Shown here: positions 9,006 through 17,231 of the stretch, one piece after another
How positions within the stretch are numbered: the first letter of the stretch is position 1
Layout of the letters: the number at the start of each line of letters is the position of its first letter
Origin: Conexibacter sp. S30A1
GTDB taxonomy: Bacteria; Actinomycetota; Thermoleophilia; Solirubrobacterales; Solirubrobacteraceae
Assembly (NCBI RefSeq): GCF_023330665.1
Contig: NZ_CP097127.1
Span: forward strand, 1,736,001-1,800,000
Reading direction: 5' to 3'
Length of the DNA stretch: 64,000 bases
Made by a program: the position numbers and the translations under genes
Notes under the pieces: model-generated
The model's database searches: none
The model's input: the letters and a program-made list of their open reading frames with translations, nothing else
What the model was told of the DNA's origin: nothing

Positions 9006-9552
9006 TCTGCTCCGGGACCTCCGCCTCAGGAACCCCGCGGGTGCGTCTGAACGTCATCCGCACCTCGGTGCCCGCGCCGAGGCGACTGTCAAACTCGACC
9101 GTGGCCGCCAGCGCGCGTATCACGCCCAGGCCGGCGCCCAGCCCGCGCGTGCCACACGAGCCCGACGCCATGCCACAGCCACGATCGCTGACCACGGCAT
9201 CAACCGAACCGCCACGCACCGTACAGGAGAAGATCAGCGGACCAGACGCGCCAGGGTAGGCATGAAGCACAACGTTGTTACAGGCCTCGCTGACGGCTAG
9301 GCAGAGGTCATCCAGCACTGCACTGCCAAGCCCGACCTCGTAAGCGATGGTGCGTAGCAGCCTTCGCACGAGCGACACAGACCCGGGCTGACTGATCAGC
9401 TCGAGCCGTAGCGCCAGATAGCCGTGCGCCGAAGTTGGGTGTCGTCGTGCCAGTTCCCGCGCGGGCATCCACTGCGGCGTGTCGCTGGCTCCGGCGGGCT
9501 CAGGATCACCGCACATCTCAGGACCGCTGCGCATCTCAGGACCGCTGCGCAT
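8929..9552 (-). CDS. Anti-sigma regulatory factor (HATPase, RsbW-type)
   Basis: A GHKL-fold serine kinase/anti-sigma factor of up to 207 residues. The N box is AVSEACNNVVLHAYPG, the G1 box SDRGCGM, and the G2 region GLGAGLGVIRALA, followed by GTEVRMTF. It should bind a sigma factor and phosphorylate a STAS antagonist. Several starts are possible: ATG 9552, which includes a repeat-encoded MRSGPE duplication, or ATG 9468, just before the conserved domain. The later start is more economical. The C-terminal 40 residues are a non-conserved extension that overlaps the convergent STAS gene on the other strand. Confidence 0.85.
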   Translation of the reverse strand: MRSGPEMRSGPEMCGDPEPAGASDTPQWMPARELARRHPTSAHGYLALRLELISQPGSVSLVRRLLRTIAYEVGLGSAVLDDLCLAVSEACNNVVLHAYPGASGPLIFSCTVRGGSVDAVVSDRGCGMASGSCGTRGLGAGLGVIRALAATVEFDSRLGAGTEVRMTFRRTRGVPEAEVPEQIRPWRLSSVDPPGSARTASGAHPVR

Positions 9553-9564
9553 CTCAGGACCGCT
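9511..9564. repeat. Three tandem copies of an 18-bp unit
   Basis: The unit gcgcatctcaggaccgct occurs three times head to tail, with the first copy differing by one base. Because 18 is a multiple of 3, copy-number change would not shift the frame of the anti-sigma gene; it would add or remove MRSGPE hexapeptides that each begin with a potential start codon. Confidence 0.9.
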
Positions 9565-9590
9565 CCGCTTCCGATCTCGACCACAACGCT

Positions 9591-9627
9591 GCGGGCTTTG
9601 CGACGGTCAGACCGTCGCAAAGCCCGC
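9591..9627. terminator. Perfect 17-bp hairpin
   Basis: The arm gcgggctttgcgacggt, a cag loop, and its exact reverse complement form a 17-bp stem. No T-run follows on either strand, so it would be an I-shaped terminator or a transcript-stabilising or attenuating hairpin between the DUF6458 gene and the anti-sigma gene. Confidence 0.6.
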
Positions 9628-9813
9628 ACTCCAACGTTCGCCGCCGCGCCGCTCGGCCGAGCGCTGACCGCATCCGCATCAGGCACGGGGTTTTGGGCTC
9701 GCCGCTCATGCTCATTTCAGCTCGACACCCTCAGAAATACCCCGACGTGCGGCCACGAAACCAGCTGTCAGCGCGATGAACCGCGACTCCGGTCTGGCAG
9801 CGTTCACCCGGGT

Positions 9814-10038
9814 TCAGGCGGGCGGCTGCGGGTAGCCTCCGGCGCCCGGATCGGACTGGCGGGCAACATGCTCAGCGTAGAAAACCATCCAGAACACTGA
9901 GATCACGAAGCCTATGGCGCCCACGACCAGCAGGATCAGTCCGACCGTATGGATGTTGACTCCCGCCGTCGTCACGCTGATCGCCCACCGCAGTATCGCC
10001 CCGATAGCCATCAAAACGAGTGAAACGCCTAGTCCCAT
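9814..10038 (-). CDS. DUF6458-like small membrane protein
   Basis: A 74-residue protein starting MGLGVSLVLMAIGAILRWA, with a second hydrophobic helix VGLILLVVGAIGFVISVFW and a polar, Pro-rich tail. The two-helix pattern matches the DUF6458 family that is widespread in actinobacteria. Function is unknown. GGAGCTGAC directly precedes the ATG on the minus strand. It is followed by the 17-bp hairpin and then the anti-sigma gene in the same direction. Confidence 0.75.
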   Translation of the reverse strand: MGLGVSLVLMAIGAILRWAISVTTAGVNIHTVGLILLVVGAIGFVISVFWMVFYAEHVARQSDPGAGGYPQPPA

Positions 10039-10386
10039 GTCAGCTCCTTCGTAGACGCATTTGATTGCTTACGACTGATGGCTTAATTCCCAGGCAGTCG
10101 AGATTTGAACCACTTGAACCGCTCGCTGCGGGGACGGCGACAGGCCAGCACAGAACGGCTGACGGCTGCGAGGATGACCTGGCCGCCGCTTCACGCGCTG
10201 CTCGGCGGCCTCGGCCTCACGGCTTACCGGCCTTGGTTGACCTCAGCGCCGACTGCTCTGCAAAGCGCCGCAACGAGCCGGAGTGGCCGCGATGCGCCGC
10301 CCCGCTGGGCCCGGGCGCCTGCCGCGAGCAGCTCCCGAGCCCGGGACAAATCCCCGTGGACGCCGTCGCGGTAATCTCCAAGCATC
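10039..10386. other. Intergenic stretch, no recognised gene
   Basis: About 350 bases between the DUF6458 gene (minus) and the second STAS gene (plus). No frame has recognisable content. It should contain both promoters, but I see no clear -35/-10 pair. Confidence 0.45.
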
Positions 10387-10725
10387 TTGGAGCCTGCTAT
10401 TTCGATCACGGTCAAGAGGGATGAACAGGCGACGCTGGTGTGCGTTGGCGGCGAACTCGACATCGCCTCCAGCCAGGCACTGGAGCGTGAGTTGTCCCAG
10501 CTGCAGGCCGAGACACTTGTGATCGTCGACCTGCGGGATGTCAGCTTCATCGACTCGACAGCACTCGGCGTGCTGGTGCGCGCACATCAGCGGGCACACG
10601 ATCAGCGGCGCCGTCTGGGCGTGGTGTATGCCGAGGGTCAGGTCAGCCGCCTGCTGAGCCTGACCGGGCTCGAGCACGAGCTGCTTCTGGCCGACTCCCC
10701 TGAGCAGCTGCTCGACGGCCGCTGA
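10387..10725 (+). CDS. Second anti-sigma factor antagonist (STAS)
   Basis: A 112-residue STAS protein, clearly paralogous to the first one: GGELDIASSQALERELS, then the phosphorylation motif FIDSTALGVLVRAHQ around residues 55-69, then SRLLSLTGLEHEL. It starts at a TTG; no ATG or GTG in frame precedes the conserved domain, and the ribosome site is weak. It points toward a convergent two-domain anti-sigma gene 93 bases away, which repeats the STAS/anti-sigma pairing seen at 8.7-9.5 kb. Confidence 0.87.
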   Translation: MEPAISITVKRDEQATLVCVGGELDIASSQALERELSQLQAETLVIVDLRDVSFIDSTALGVLVRAHQRAHDQRRRLGVVYAEGQVSRLLSLTGLEHELLLADSPEQLLDGR

Positions 10726-10818
10726 GCCGCTGCGACGGCAGCGCGGCTGCCGCCCCGCCTGGCTACCAGGACATGACCACCGCCCGCAGCCCCGGCCAGC
10801 CGCCGCACAAAGCCCAGA

Positions 10819-11655
10819 TCAGCCGCCCACCGGCTGGCGACCGCGGTCAGCCAGTGACAGGCGTAAGAGCTCTCCCTGTCCGTATGGTCCAGTGCTGATC
10901 GCGTCCACGAGCCCGGCCAGCGACTCACGGCGCGCCCGCAGCTCGGAGTCAGCTATCGGGCCCACCGCAAGCGTCATGCGGTGTTCAGCAACCGAGACGC
11001 CAACCACCAGCCGTTCACCGGCCGTCGCATCGGTGAGCGAGGCGATCTCCTCGCCGATCGCGTACAGGTCGCTGGCGCCGGCGATCGTGAAGCCCAGAGC
11101 GGCACCCGTTGCGCGCGCCACTCGACCAACCAGGTGACCGCTCAACGCAACCGGCCGACACCACATGACCACGTCCTCGCCGGACAGCTGGTGGGGACGC
11201 TCATGCCAGGTGTAACCGTGCGGCGCGCCGTGCTCGGTCTCCTCCGCAACGGTGCGAAAGCGCATCGTGACCTGCGTGCCGCCATGCGCTGGGTTGCTCA
11301 CCTCCAGCTGGTCGCAGAGCGCGCTGATCAGGGCCAGCCCGAGCCCCATGTGCTCGTGCCCGCCGGCGAGCGGATCGCGAGAGAGCTGGTGGATACCCAT
11401 CCCCTCGTCACGCACAACCACATCGAAGCGGCCAGCTGCGCTGTACGCAAGGACGCGTAGCGGCCCCGCCTGCCCGGGGTAGGCGTGCATGACGACGTTG
11501 TTACACGCTTCGCTGACCGCCGTCCGGACGTCGGTCGAGACAGCTTCGCCAGCGCCCGCAAACTCGAGCAGCCCGGTGAGGGCCGCACGCACGATCGCGA
11601 CGCTCTGGGGCCGGCTCTCGAGCTCGAGCCCGACGCAAGCACGTTCAGAACTCAC
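10819..11655 (-). CDS. Two-domain anti-sigma factor / ATP-binding protein
   Basis: A 278-residue protein. Residues 1-140 are a canonical RsbW-type HATPase: AVSEACNNVVMHAYPGQAG, RDEGMGI and HMGLGLALISALCDQLEV, then GTQVTMRF. Residues 145-278 repeat the outline of the fold (VALSGHLVGRVARATGA, LYAIGEEIASL, MTLAVGPI) but lack the N and G boxes, so the second copy is probably a non-catalytic, partner-binding domain. It should act on the nearby STAS protein and the SigB/F-type sigma just upstream, from which it is separated by a hairpin. Confidence 0.85.
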   Translation of the reverse strand: MSSERACVGLELESRPQSVAIVRAALTGLLEFAGAGEAVSTDVRTAVSEACNNVVMHAYPGQAGPLRVLAYSAAGRFDVVVRDEGMGIHQLSRDPLAGGHEHMGLGLALISALCDQLEVSNPAHGGTQVTMRFRTVAEETEHGAPHGYTWHERPHQLSGEDVVMWCRPVALSGHLVGRVARATGAALGFTIAGASDLYAIGEEIASLTDATAGERLVVGVSVAEHRMTLAVGPIADSELRARRESLAGLVDAISTGPYGQGELLRLSLADRGRQPVGG

Positions 11656-11708
11656 GGACGCCGATCAAGGTAGCGCACCAAGGGCCGCACCGGAGCGATC
11701 CCCTGATC

Positions 11709-11733
11709 GCCCGGCGTGACGAGCACGCCGGGC
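11709..11733 (-). terminator. Hairpin after the SigB/F-type gene
   Basis: gcccggcgtg and cacgccgggc form a 10-bp stem around an acgag loop. It lies between the stop of the sigma gene and the start of the two-domain anti-sigma gene on the same strand. No T-run follows, so it may only partly terminate. Confidence 0.55.
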
Positions 11734-11768
11734 GCGTTGGTTCCGGGTTCACGTCCGCCCTGCGAGAG

Positions 11769-12551
11769 CTAAACGTCCACGGATGCCGCGAGCCGATCCA
11801 GCGTCTTTCCGAGAATGCGCGAGACCTGCATCTGCGAGACGCCGACCTCCTGGGCGATCTCACTCTGCGTGCGGTCCTCGACAAAGCGCAGCGCGAGCAC
11901 ATGGCGGTCACGCTCGGAGAGCTGCCTGATCGCCGGCGCGAGTGACGCCGACAGGTCAACCAGCCCGTAACGCTCATCCGTCTGGCCGATCGAGTCACCA
12001 AGGGTGGCCGCCTCACCGTCGCCGTCGTCGTGCGGCGTATCGAAGGACACCGAGTGATGGGCCGCGGCCGCCTCTGCCGCCTCCAGCACATCCGTGACGT
12101 CGATCTCGAGGAACTCCGCGACCTCTTTGTAGGTGGGCTCGCGGCCTGTCTGCGCGGTCAGCTGGCGCTGTGCCTGCGCGACCCGCAAAGCCAGCTCCTG
12201 AATGCCGCGCGGCATGTGCACAGCCCAGCCGCAGTCACGGAAGTAGCGCTTCAGCTCGCCGACTATGGTCGGCACCGCGAAGTGTTGGAAGCCCACCCCG
12301 CGGTCCGGGTCATAACGGTCAATGGCCTTGACCAAACCGAGGCTTGCGACCTGCTCGAGGTCATCCAGTGGTTCGCGCGCGCCGCGGTAGCGGCGCGCCA
12401 GCTTGCGGGCCAGCGGCAGATACCGGCTCACGAGGACGTCGCGCGCTTGGCGGTCCCGATGCCCCTGCCAGCGGCGAAACAGCTCCTCGGCCGGAACATC
12501 CCGGCCACTGATTGCGCGTGGGTCGTTGAGGACTGCAGAGCTCATATCCAT
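11769..12551 (-). CDS. SigB/SigF/SigG-type RNA polymerase sigma factor
   Basis: A 260-residue alternative sigma factor. Region 2 contains LVSRYLPLARKLARRY, DLEQVASLGLVKAIDRYDPDRG and FQHFAVPTIVGELKRYFRD; region 3 is LALRVAQAQRQL; region 4 has LSERDRHVLALRF and a helix-turn-helix in TQSEIAQEVGVSQMQVSRIL. The VPTIxGELKRYFRD signature is that of the SigB/SigF group, which is controlled by partner switching, as the surrounding STAS and HATPase genes imply. It starts at ATG 12551 or the second ATG at 12545. Confidence 0.92.
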   Translation of the reverse strand: MDMSSAVLNDPRAISGRDVPAEELFRRWQGHRDRQARDVLVSRYLPLARKLARRYRGAREPLDDLEQVASLGLVKAIDRYDPDRGVGFQHFAVPTIVGELKRYFRDCGWAVHMPRGIQELALRVAQAQRQLTAQTGREPTYKEVAEFLEIDVTDVLEAAEAAAAHHSVSFDTPHDDGDGEAATLGDSIGQTDERYGLVDLSASLAPAIRQLSERDRHVLALRFVEDRTQSEIAQEVGVSQMQVSRILGKTLDRLAASVDV

Positions 12552-12785
12552 GATCAGGCCGCTACCCGCAGATTACCGCGCCTAAACGGTGCGTTTCAGC
12601 TTATGCGTCAGCCTGTCTTGACGGACACCCTGGCTCCGCCGTGTGCGCGACCCAGACGGCAGCGCCGGGATCGAGCCCACCGCAGCAGGCGCGCGCGTCG
12701 CTCATGGTCGCCGGCTGAACGCGCAGCTCGACGACCGCCTTCAGACTCGGCGACAACAGTGCGCCATCTATGCTGGATGTTCGCG

Positions 12786-13778
12786 ATGCTCGCTGCGCTC
12801 TACAGCACCGATGGAGGCTCGCCTGAGCTCGAGGTCCGCGAGATCCCGACCCCGTCACCCGGGCCTGGCCAGGTGCGCGTCCGAATCGCCATCTCCGGCG
12901 TGAACCCGACCGACTGGAAGACGCGCAAGGGACTCACGGGACGCGCCGGGACAGCGCTTGGTGGGCTACAGATCCCCAACCAGGACGGCGCCGGCACGAT
13001 TGACGCGGTCGGCAGCGGTGTCAGCACCGAGCGGCTCGGGCAGCGGGTCTGGCTGCTGTTTGCAGCCCACGGCAGCCCCTACGGGACAGCCGCGGAGTAC
13101 ACGGTGCTACCCGAGAACAGAGCGATCCCGCTGCCCGATGCGGCGTCCTTCGAGCTCGGCGCCTCGCTCGGAGTCCCGGCGCTGACTGCGGCCTACTGCC
13201 TGGCAACCGACGGCGCGCCAGAGGGACGAACCGTGCTCGTTTCCGGGGGTGCCGGCGCAGTCGGACACGCCGCCATCGAGCTTGCGCGCTTCGAGCGCGC
13301 GGCCAAGGTGGTCGCCACGGTCAGCGGCCCACAGAAGGCGGCGCTCGCGACCCAGGCCGGGGCAGACACGGTCGTCAACTACCGCGAAGCTGACGCGGCA
13401 GATCGCATCCGCGAGGCCGTCCCCACAGGGGTCGAGCGGTTCGTGGAGGTCGCAGTCGCGGCGAACCTGGAGCTGGACCTGGCGGTGGCGGCGCCCGGTG
13501 CGGTGATCGTGGCCTATGCCGCAGACAGCACGAGCGTCGCCCAGGTGCCCGTTCGTCAGCTGATGGCGGCCAACATAGCCCTGCGTTTCATGCTCCTCTA
13601 CATGGTCCCCGCGGCGGACCTCCAGGCTGCCATCGACCGCACGTCAGCGGCGCTGGCAGCTGGTGCCCTGAGCACGCTGCCGATCCAGCGCTTCAGCCTC
13701 AATCAGGCGGCAGCAGCGCACGACGCCGTCGAGCAGGGCGCGGTGGGCAAGGTCGTGATCGACCTCGACCAGCGCTGA
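12786..13778 (+). CDS. NADPH:quinone oxidoreductase (zinc-free MDR family)
   Basis: About 330 residues of the medium-chain dehydrogenase/reductase superfamily, quinone-reductase branch. The N-terminal GroES-like domain contains GVNPTDWKTRKG and PNQDGAGTIDAVG. The Rossmann motif is VSGGAGAVGHAAIELAR, followed by GADTVVNYR. It lacks the structural-zinc cysteines of alcohol dehydrogenases. The ATG at 12786 (MLAALYS) matches family N-termini; an ATG three codons earlier at 12777 is equally possible. The frame is open far upstream over the sigma gene, which is a shadow. Confidence 0.88.
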   Translation: MLAALYSTDGGSPELEVREIPTPSPGPGQVRVRIAISGVNPTDWKTRKGLTGRAGTALGGLQIPNQDGAGTIDAVGSGVSTERLGQRVWLLFAAHGSPYGTAAEYTVLPENRAIPLPDAASFELGASLGVPALTAAYCLATDGAPEGRTVLVSGGAGAVGHAAIELARFERAAKVVATVSGPQKAALATQAGADTVVNYREADAADRIREAVPTGVERFVEVAVAANLELDLAVAAPGAVIVAYAADSTSVAQVPVRQLMAANIALRFMLLYMVPAADLQAAIDRTSAALAAGALSTLPIQRFSLNQAAAAHDAVEQGAVGKVVIDLDQR

Positions 13779-13853
13779 GCCGAGCTGTCCCGCCCAGCCG
13801 CTGGCCCGCCGAGCCACTGGCCAGCCCAGCCGACTCGAGCCGCTGAAGCGCAG

Positions 13854-13935
13854 TGGCGGGAGGAGGATTCGAACCTCCGAAGGCAGTGCCAACTGATTTA
13901 CAGTCAGTCCCCTTTGACCGCTCGGGAATCCCGCC
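13854..13935 (-). tRNA. tRNA-Tyr (GTA anticodon)
   Basis: An 82-base class II tRNA on the minus strand. The acceptor stem is GGCGGGA/TCCCGCC with discriminator A; the anticodon stem-loop ACTGA-CTGTAAA-TCAGT gives anticodon GTA. A long variable arm precedes the T arm GGAGG-TTCGAAT-CCTCC. CCA is not encoded. The variable arm and anticodon agree with tRNA-Tyr. Confidence 0.95.
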
Positions 13936-13978
13936 AGCGAGCGTCGAGTCTATACGGTCGCTGCGCGTAGGCGCAGGC

Positions 13979-14008
13979 CCGCCCGGAACCGCTCATGCCG
14001 GCGGGCGG
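13979..14008 (-). terminator. Possible terminator of the RpoD-like sigma gene
   Basis: ccgcccg and cgggcgg pair across a 16-base loop, starting 1 base after the stop codon. The loop is long and there is no T-run, so this is a weak candidate. Confidence 0.3.
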
Positions 14009-14009
14009 A

Positions 14010-15173
14010 TCAGACCAACTCGCGCAGACGCTGCGCCTCAGGCAGCGCCTCGAGCTTCTTGAGCGTGTGCGTCTCGATCTGGCGGATGCGCTCGCGCGTG
14101 ACGTTGAAGGCACGGCCGACCTCCTCGAGCGTATAGGGCCGGTCCCCGCTGAGCCCAAAGCGCATCTCGATCACCTCCCGCTCGCGCTCGGGAAGCGCAG
14201 CCAGCGCCCGGTGCAGGTTCTCACACCGCAGCCGGTCGGCTGCGATCTCAAACGGCGACTCCGCGGTCTGATCCTCGACGAGATCGCCCAACGCAGCATC
14301 CTCGTCATCACCCACAGGCTTCTCCAGCGACACTGGCTGCTGGGCCATCCGCTGCACATCGCGAACGTCGTGGACCGTGAGGCCCAGCTCAGCCGCAACC
14401 TCAGCGGCTGTGGGCTCGCGGCCAAGCCGCTGCAGCAGTGCGCGTTCCGCGTGCGTGACCTTGTTGAGCCGCTCCACCATGTGCACCGGGATACGAATTG
14501 TGCGGCCCTTGTCCGCGACCGCCCGCGTCACCGCCTGACGAATCCACCAGGTGGCATAGGTCGAGAACTTGTACCCGCGTCTGTAGTCGAACTTCTCGAC
14601 CGCCCGAATCAGCCCGATGGAACCTTCCTGGATCAGGTCCAGAAATGTCAGTCCACGTCCGAGGTAGGCCTTGGCGATCGATACGACCAGGCGCAGGTTG
14701 GCTTCGATCATCTGCTGCTTGGCCTCCATGTCGCCCCGCTCGATCCGCCGCGCCAGCGCCACCTCCTGCTGCGCGGTGAGCAGCTGCGCCCGGCCTATCG
14801 CCCTCAGGTACAGGCGCAGCGAGTCCAGGCTCGGTTCGACCGTCAGATCAAGCTCGTTACGCGCGGTGCGTCCCGCTTCCGGATCGCGCTCGGCACCCGT
14901 GGTGCCGGCGTCCGCAGCGCGCGCTTCCAAGCTGTGCAGCTCTGAGCGAGCGACCCTGCCATCGGCGCCCATCACCGCGATCCCCTGCTCGTCCAAGAAC
15001 TCGCGCAGCGCCTGCACCTGCTCCTTGCTCGCTTCGCAATCCTCGAGGCATGCGGCGATCTGTTCAAACGTCAGAAAACCACGCTCCTGAGCCTCCGCGA
15101 TCAGGTCGCGAAAACCCTCGACATCCGCCAGCGAATGCTCGTCACTGAGTAATGCGGTCGCCTCGTCACTCAT
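14010..15173 (-). CDS. RpoD-family (primary-type) sigma factor
   Basis: A 387-residue sigma70. Residues 1-70 resemble region 1.1 ([13 protein letters not shown]). Region 1.2 is [20 protein letters not shown]; region 2 includes [39 protein letters not shown] and [16 protein letters not shown]; region 4 ends with [20 protein letters not shown] and THTLKKL. These are group 1/2 sequences. The ATG at 15173 has AAGGAG seven bases upstream on the minus strand, better than an in-frame start at 15290. It could be the housekeeping sigma or a close group 2 relative such as HrdB/SigA-like paralogues. Confidence 0.93.
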   Translation of the reverse strand: MSDEATALLSDEHSLADVEGFRDLIAEAQERGFLTFEQIAACLEDCEASKEQVQALREFLDEQGIAVMGADGRVARSELHSLEARAADAGTTGAERDPEAGRTARNELDLTVEPSLDSLRLYLRAIGRAQLLTAQQEVALARRIERGDMEAKQQMIEANLRLVVSIAKAYLGRGLTFLDLIQEGSIGLIRAVEKFDYRRGYKFSTYATWWIRQAVTRAVADKGRTIRIPVHMVERLNKVTHAERALLQRLGREPTAAEVAAELGLTVHDVRDVQRMAQQPVSLEKPVGDDEDAALGDLVEDQTAESPFEIAADRLRCENLHRALAALPEREREVIEMRFGLSGDRPYTLEEVGRAFNVTRERIRQIETHTLKKLEALPEAQRLRELV

Positions 15174-15360
15174 TCTCCGACTCCTTCCGGACCACGGACC
15201 AGCCATCTGCAACCGCCGACGCGCCGGTGGCTCGCGTTTGACTTGGATCCCCCTCTGGGGACCGCCGAGTGATACCACACTTTCGCGCACTTCGTACCAA
15301 TCAGCACAACAGCAGAGAGCTGCGGCGGCACCCGAGGCGCTGTTCTACCCTTGACCGGAC

Positions 15361-16368
15361 ATGACCAGCGTCTCCAGCACCCACACCCAATGCCAGCTAG
15401 TTGACGTCCAGGCACAGCTACCGCCCGTGAGGCTGAGCCTCACGCGCGTGGGCGTGACGGGCGTAGAGAAGGTCATCAGGCTCAACCTCGGCGGGCGCAG
15501 CCAGCTCTTCTGGGCACGCTTCGAGTGCGTGGTCGAGCTCGGACCCGACCAGAAGGGCGCGCACATGTCGCGCTTCGAGGAGGTCGTCAACGAGGCGATC
15601 GGCCAGGTCGTACTAGGTGAGACCCCATTCCATGCCGAGACGCTCGCTGAGCACATCGCGCAGCTCGTCCGCGAACGCCAGGGCGCCCGCCGGGCCGAGG
15701 TGACCGTGGAGGCGCGCTTCCCGGAGCACAAGCCCGCACCCGTCTCCGGTATCGAGACGCAGGAGCTCTACACGTTGCACGGCTGTGCCGTGAGCACCGC
15801 CGCGGGTACGCGTCGACTGATCGGGGTCTCCGCGCAGGGTATGACCGCCTGCCCGTGCGCTCAGGAGCTCGTCGCATCGAGCGCCCGTGCGCGGCTCGGT
15901 GAGAGCGGCTACGACGGGGAGGAGATCGAGCGGATCCTCGAGGCGGTGCCGGTGGCCACCCACAACCAGCGCGGCCTCGGGACGCTGTACGTCGGCCTGC
16001 CCGAGGACGCCGGTATCGAGCTCGACGCACGCCTGCTGCTGGAGGTCGTGGAGCAATCGATGTCCTCGGAGATCTACGAGCTGATGAAGCGCAGCGACGA
16101 GGCGCACGTGGTGGAGAAGGCCCACCGCCGGCCGCGCTTTGTCGAAGACTGCGTGCGCGAGATGATCCGCGGGGTCGTCGAGCAGTTGCCGCAGCTACCC
16201 GACGGCGCGTTTGTGAGCGCCCGTCAGGAGAACCTCGAGACGATCCACCAGCACAACGTCGTCGCCGAGCGCTTTGGCACGCTCAGCGAGATCAGGTCCG
16301 AGCTCGACGGCGGCGCCTACGCGGGCCCGCACACCAGCCGACGCGCCTGGCTCGACCAGGCCGCCTGA
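15361..16368 (+). CDS. mptA: GTP cyclohydrolase of the MptA/FolE2 family
   Basis: 335 residues of the COG1469 type IB/MptA GTP cyclohydrolases, which open the imidazole ring of GTP at the head of folate or pterin synthesis with an active-site Fe(II) or another divalent metal. The N-terminal [20 protein letters not shown] and the active-site [12 protein letters not shown] are clear, and PVATHNQRG and [11 protein letters not shown] lie in the second half. The TACPCAQ and THNQRG wording is that of archaeal MptA rather than the SLCPCSK of bacterial FolE2. The ATG at 15361 starts right at the conserved N-terminus. It is co-directional with clpP 43 bases downstream. Confidence 0.9.
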   Translation: MTSVSSTHTQCQLVDVQAQLPPVRLSLTRVGVTGVEKVIRLNLGGRSQLFWARFECVVELGPDQKGAHMSRFEEVVNEAIGQVVLGETPFHAETLAEHIAQLVRERQGARRAEVTVEARFPEHKPAPVSGIETQELYTLHGCAVSTAAGTRRLIGVSAQGMTACPCAQELVASSARARLGESGYDGEEIERILEAVPVATHNQRGLGTLYVGLPEDAGIELDARLLLEVVEQSMSSEIYELMKRSDEAHVVEKAHRRPRFVEDCVREMIRGVVEQLPQLPDGAFVSARQENLETIHQHNVVAERFGTLSEIRSELDGGAYAGPHTSRRAWLDQAA

Positions 16369-16411
16369 GCGCCACAGGCGATCCACTCCGACATCCGCTA
16401 GCGTCAAGCCC

Positions 16412-16993
16412 ATGCCACTGGTACCCATGGTCATCGAGCGCACCGCCAGAGGCGAGCGCGAGTTCGATATCTACAGCCGCCTCCTGAACGAGCGAATCAT
16501 CTTCCTCGGCACGCCGATCGATGACATCGTCGCCAACCTGGTTGTGGCGCAGCTGCTTCACCTCGAGTCATCGGACCCCGATAAGGACATCTCGATCTAC
16601 ATCAACTGCCCGGGTGGGTCGATCTACTCAGGCCTTGCGATCTACGACACGATGCAGTTCATCAAGCCCCAGGTGCAGACGATCTGCGTCGGAATCGCGA
16701 TGTCCATGGGGTCGCTGCTCTTGATGGCCGGCGCCAAGGGCAAGCGCTTTGCTTTGCCCAACAGCCGCATCCTGATCCATCAGCCCTCCTCCGGATTTGA
16801 GGGTCAGTCGACCGACATCGAGATCCACGCCCGGGAGGTCCTGAACATCCGTCGTCGCATCGACGAGATCTATGCGCAGCACACCGGCCAGACCGTCGAG
16901 AAGGTGCACGCCGACATGGAGCGCGACCGTTTCTTCAAGGCGGATGAAGCGGTCGCCTACGGCCTGATCGACCGGGTCCTCGACAAGCACTGA
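16412..16993 (+). CDS. clpP: ATP-dependent Clp protease proteolytic subunit
   Basis: A 193-residue ClpP. The catalytic Ser is in GIAMSMGS, the His in LIHQPSSG and the Asp in [24 protein letters not shown] and [14 protein letters not shown] are typical. It forms a barrel with a Clp/Hsp100 unfoldase partner, none of which is in the window. The ATG at 16412 matches family N-termini ([21 protein letters not shown] region); the frame extends upstream without homology. A small acidic protein gene follows 30 bases downstream. Confidence 0.95.
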   Translation: MPLVPMVIERTARGEREFDIYSRLLNERIIFLGTPIDDIVANLVVAQLLHLESSDPDKDISIYINCPGGSIYSGLAIYDTMQFIKPQVQTICVGIAMSMGSLLLMAGAKGKRFALPNSRILIHQPSSGFEGQSTDIEIHAREVLNIRRRIDEIYAQHTGQTVEKVHADMERDRFFKADEAVAYGLIDRVLDKH

Positions 16994-17023
16994 TCCACGC
17001 GCGCATCTACTAATCTGCGGGCC

Positions 17024-17170
17024 ATGACCAACCTCCACGAAGACGACTTCGAAGACGACGACGATCTCGGCTACGGCGACGACGACGATGAGGGCGACGC
17101 TGAGTTTGACGACCCCGAGGCCTTCGACGACCTCGAGTTCGAAGAGGACGAAGAGGACGAAGAGGACTGA
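17024..17170 (+). CDS. 48-residue highly acidic protein
   Basis: Reading from the ATG at 17024 gives MTNLHEDDFEDDDDLG and continues as almost uninterrupted Asp/Glu to a TGA at 17168-17170. About 32 of 48 residues are acidic and none is Lys or Arg. It follows clpP by 30 bases in the same direction and ends 19 bases before a strong hairpin, so it is probably the last gene of the clpP transcript. I know no family for it. Possible roles are a DNA mimic, a metal or cation buffer, or a Clp adaptor or inhibitor; these are inference. Confidence 0.55.
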   Translation: MTNLHEDDFEDDDDLGYGDDDDEGDAEFDDPEAFDDLEFEEDEEDEED

Positions 17171-17189
17171 GGGAAGGCGCTTTGGTGAC

Positions 17190-17213
17190 GCGCCAGCCCC
17201 GCTGGGCTGGCGC
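17190..17213. terminator. Hairpin between convergent genes
   Basis: gcgccagccc and gggctggcgc form a perfect 10-bp stem around cgct. It separates the clpP transcript from the convergent FAH gene and could serve both strands. Confidence 0.7.
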
Positions 17214-17231
17214 TCACTTCGGGTGTGACGG

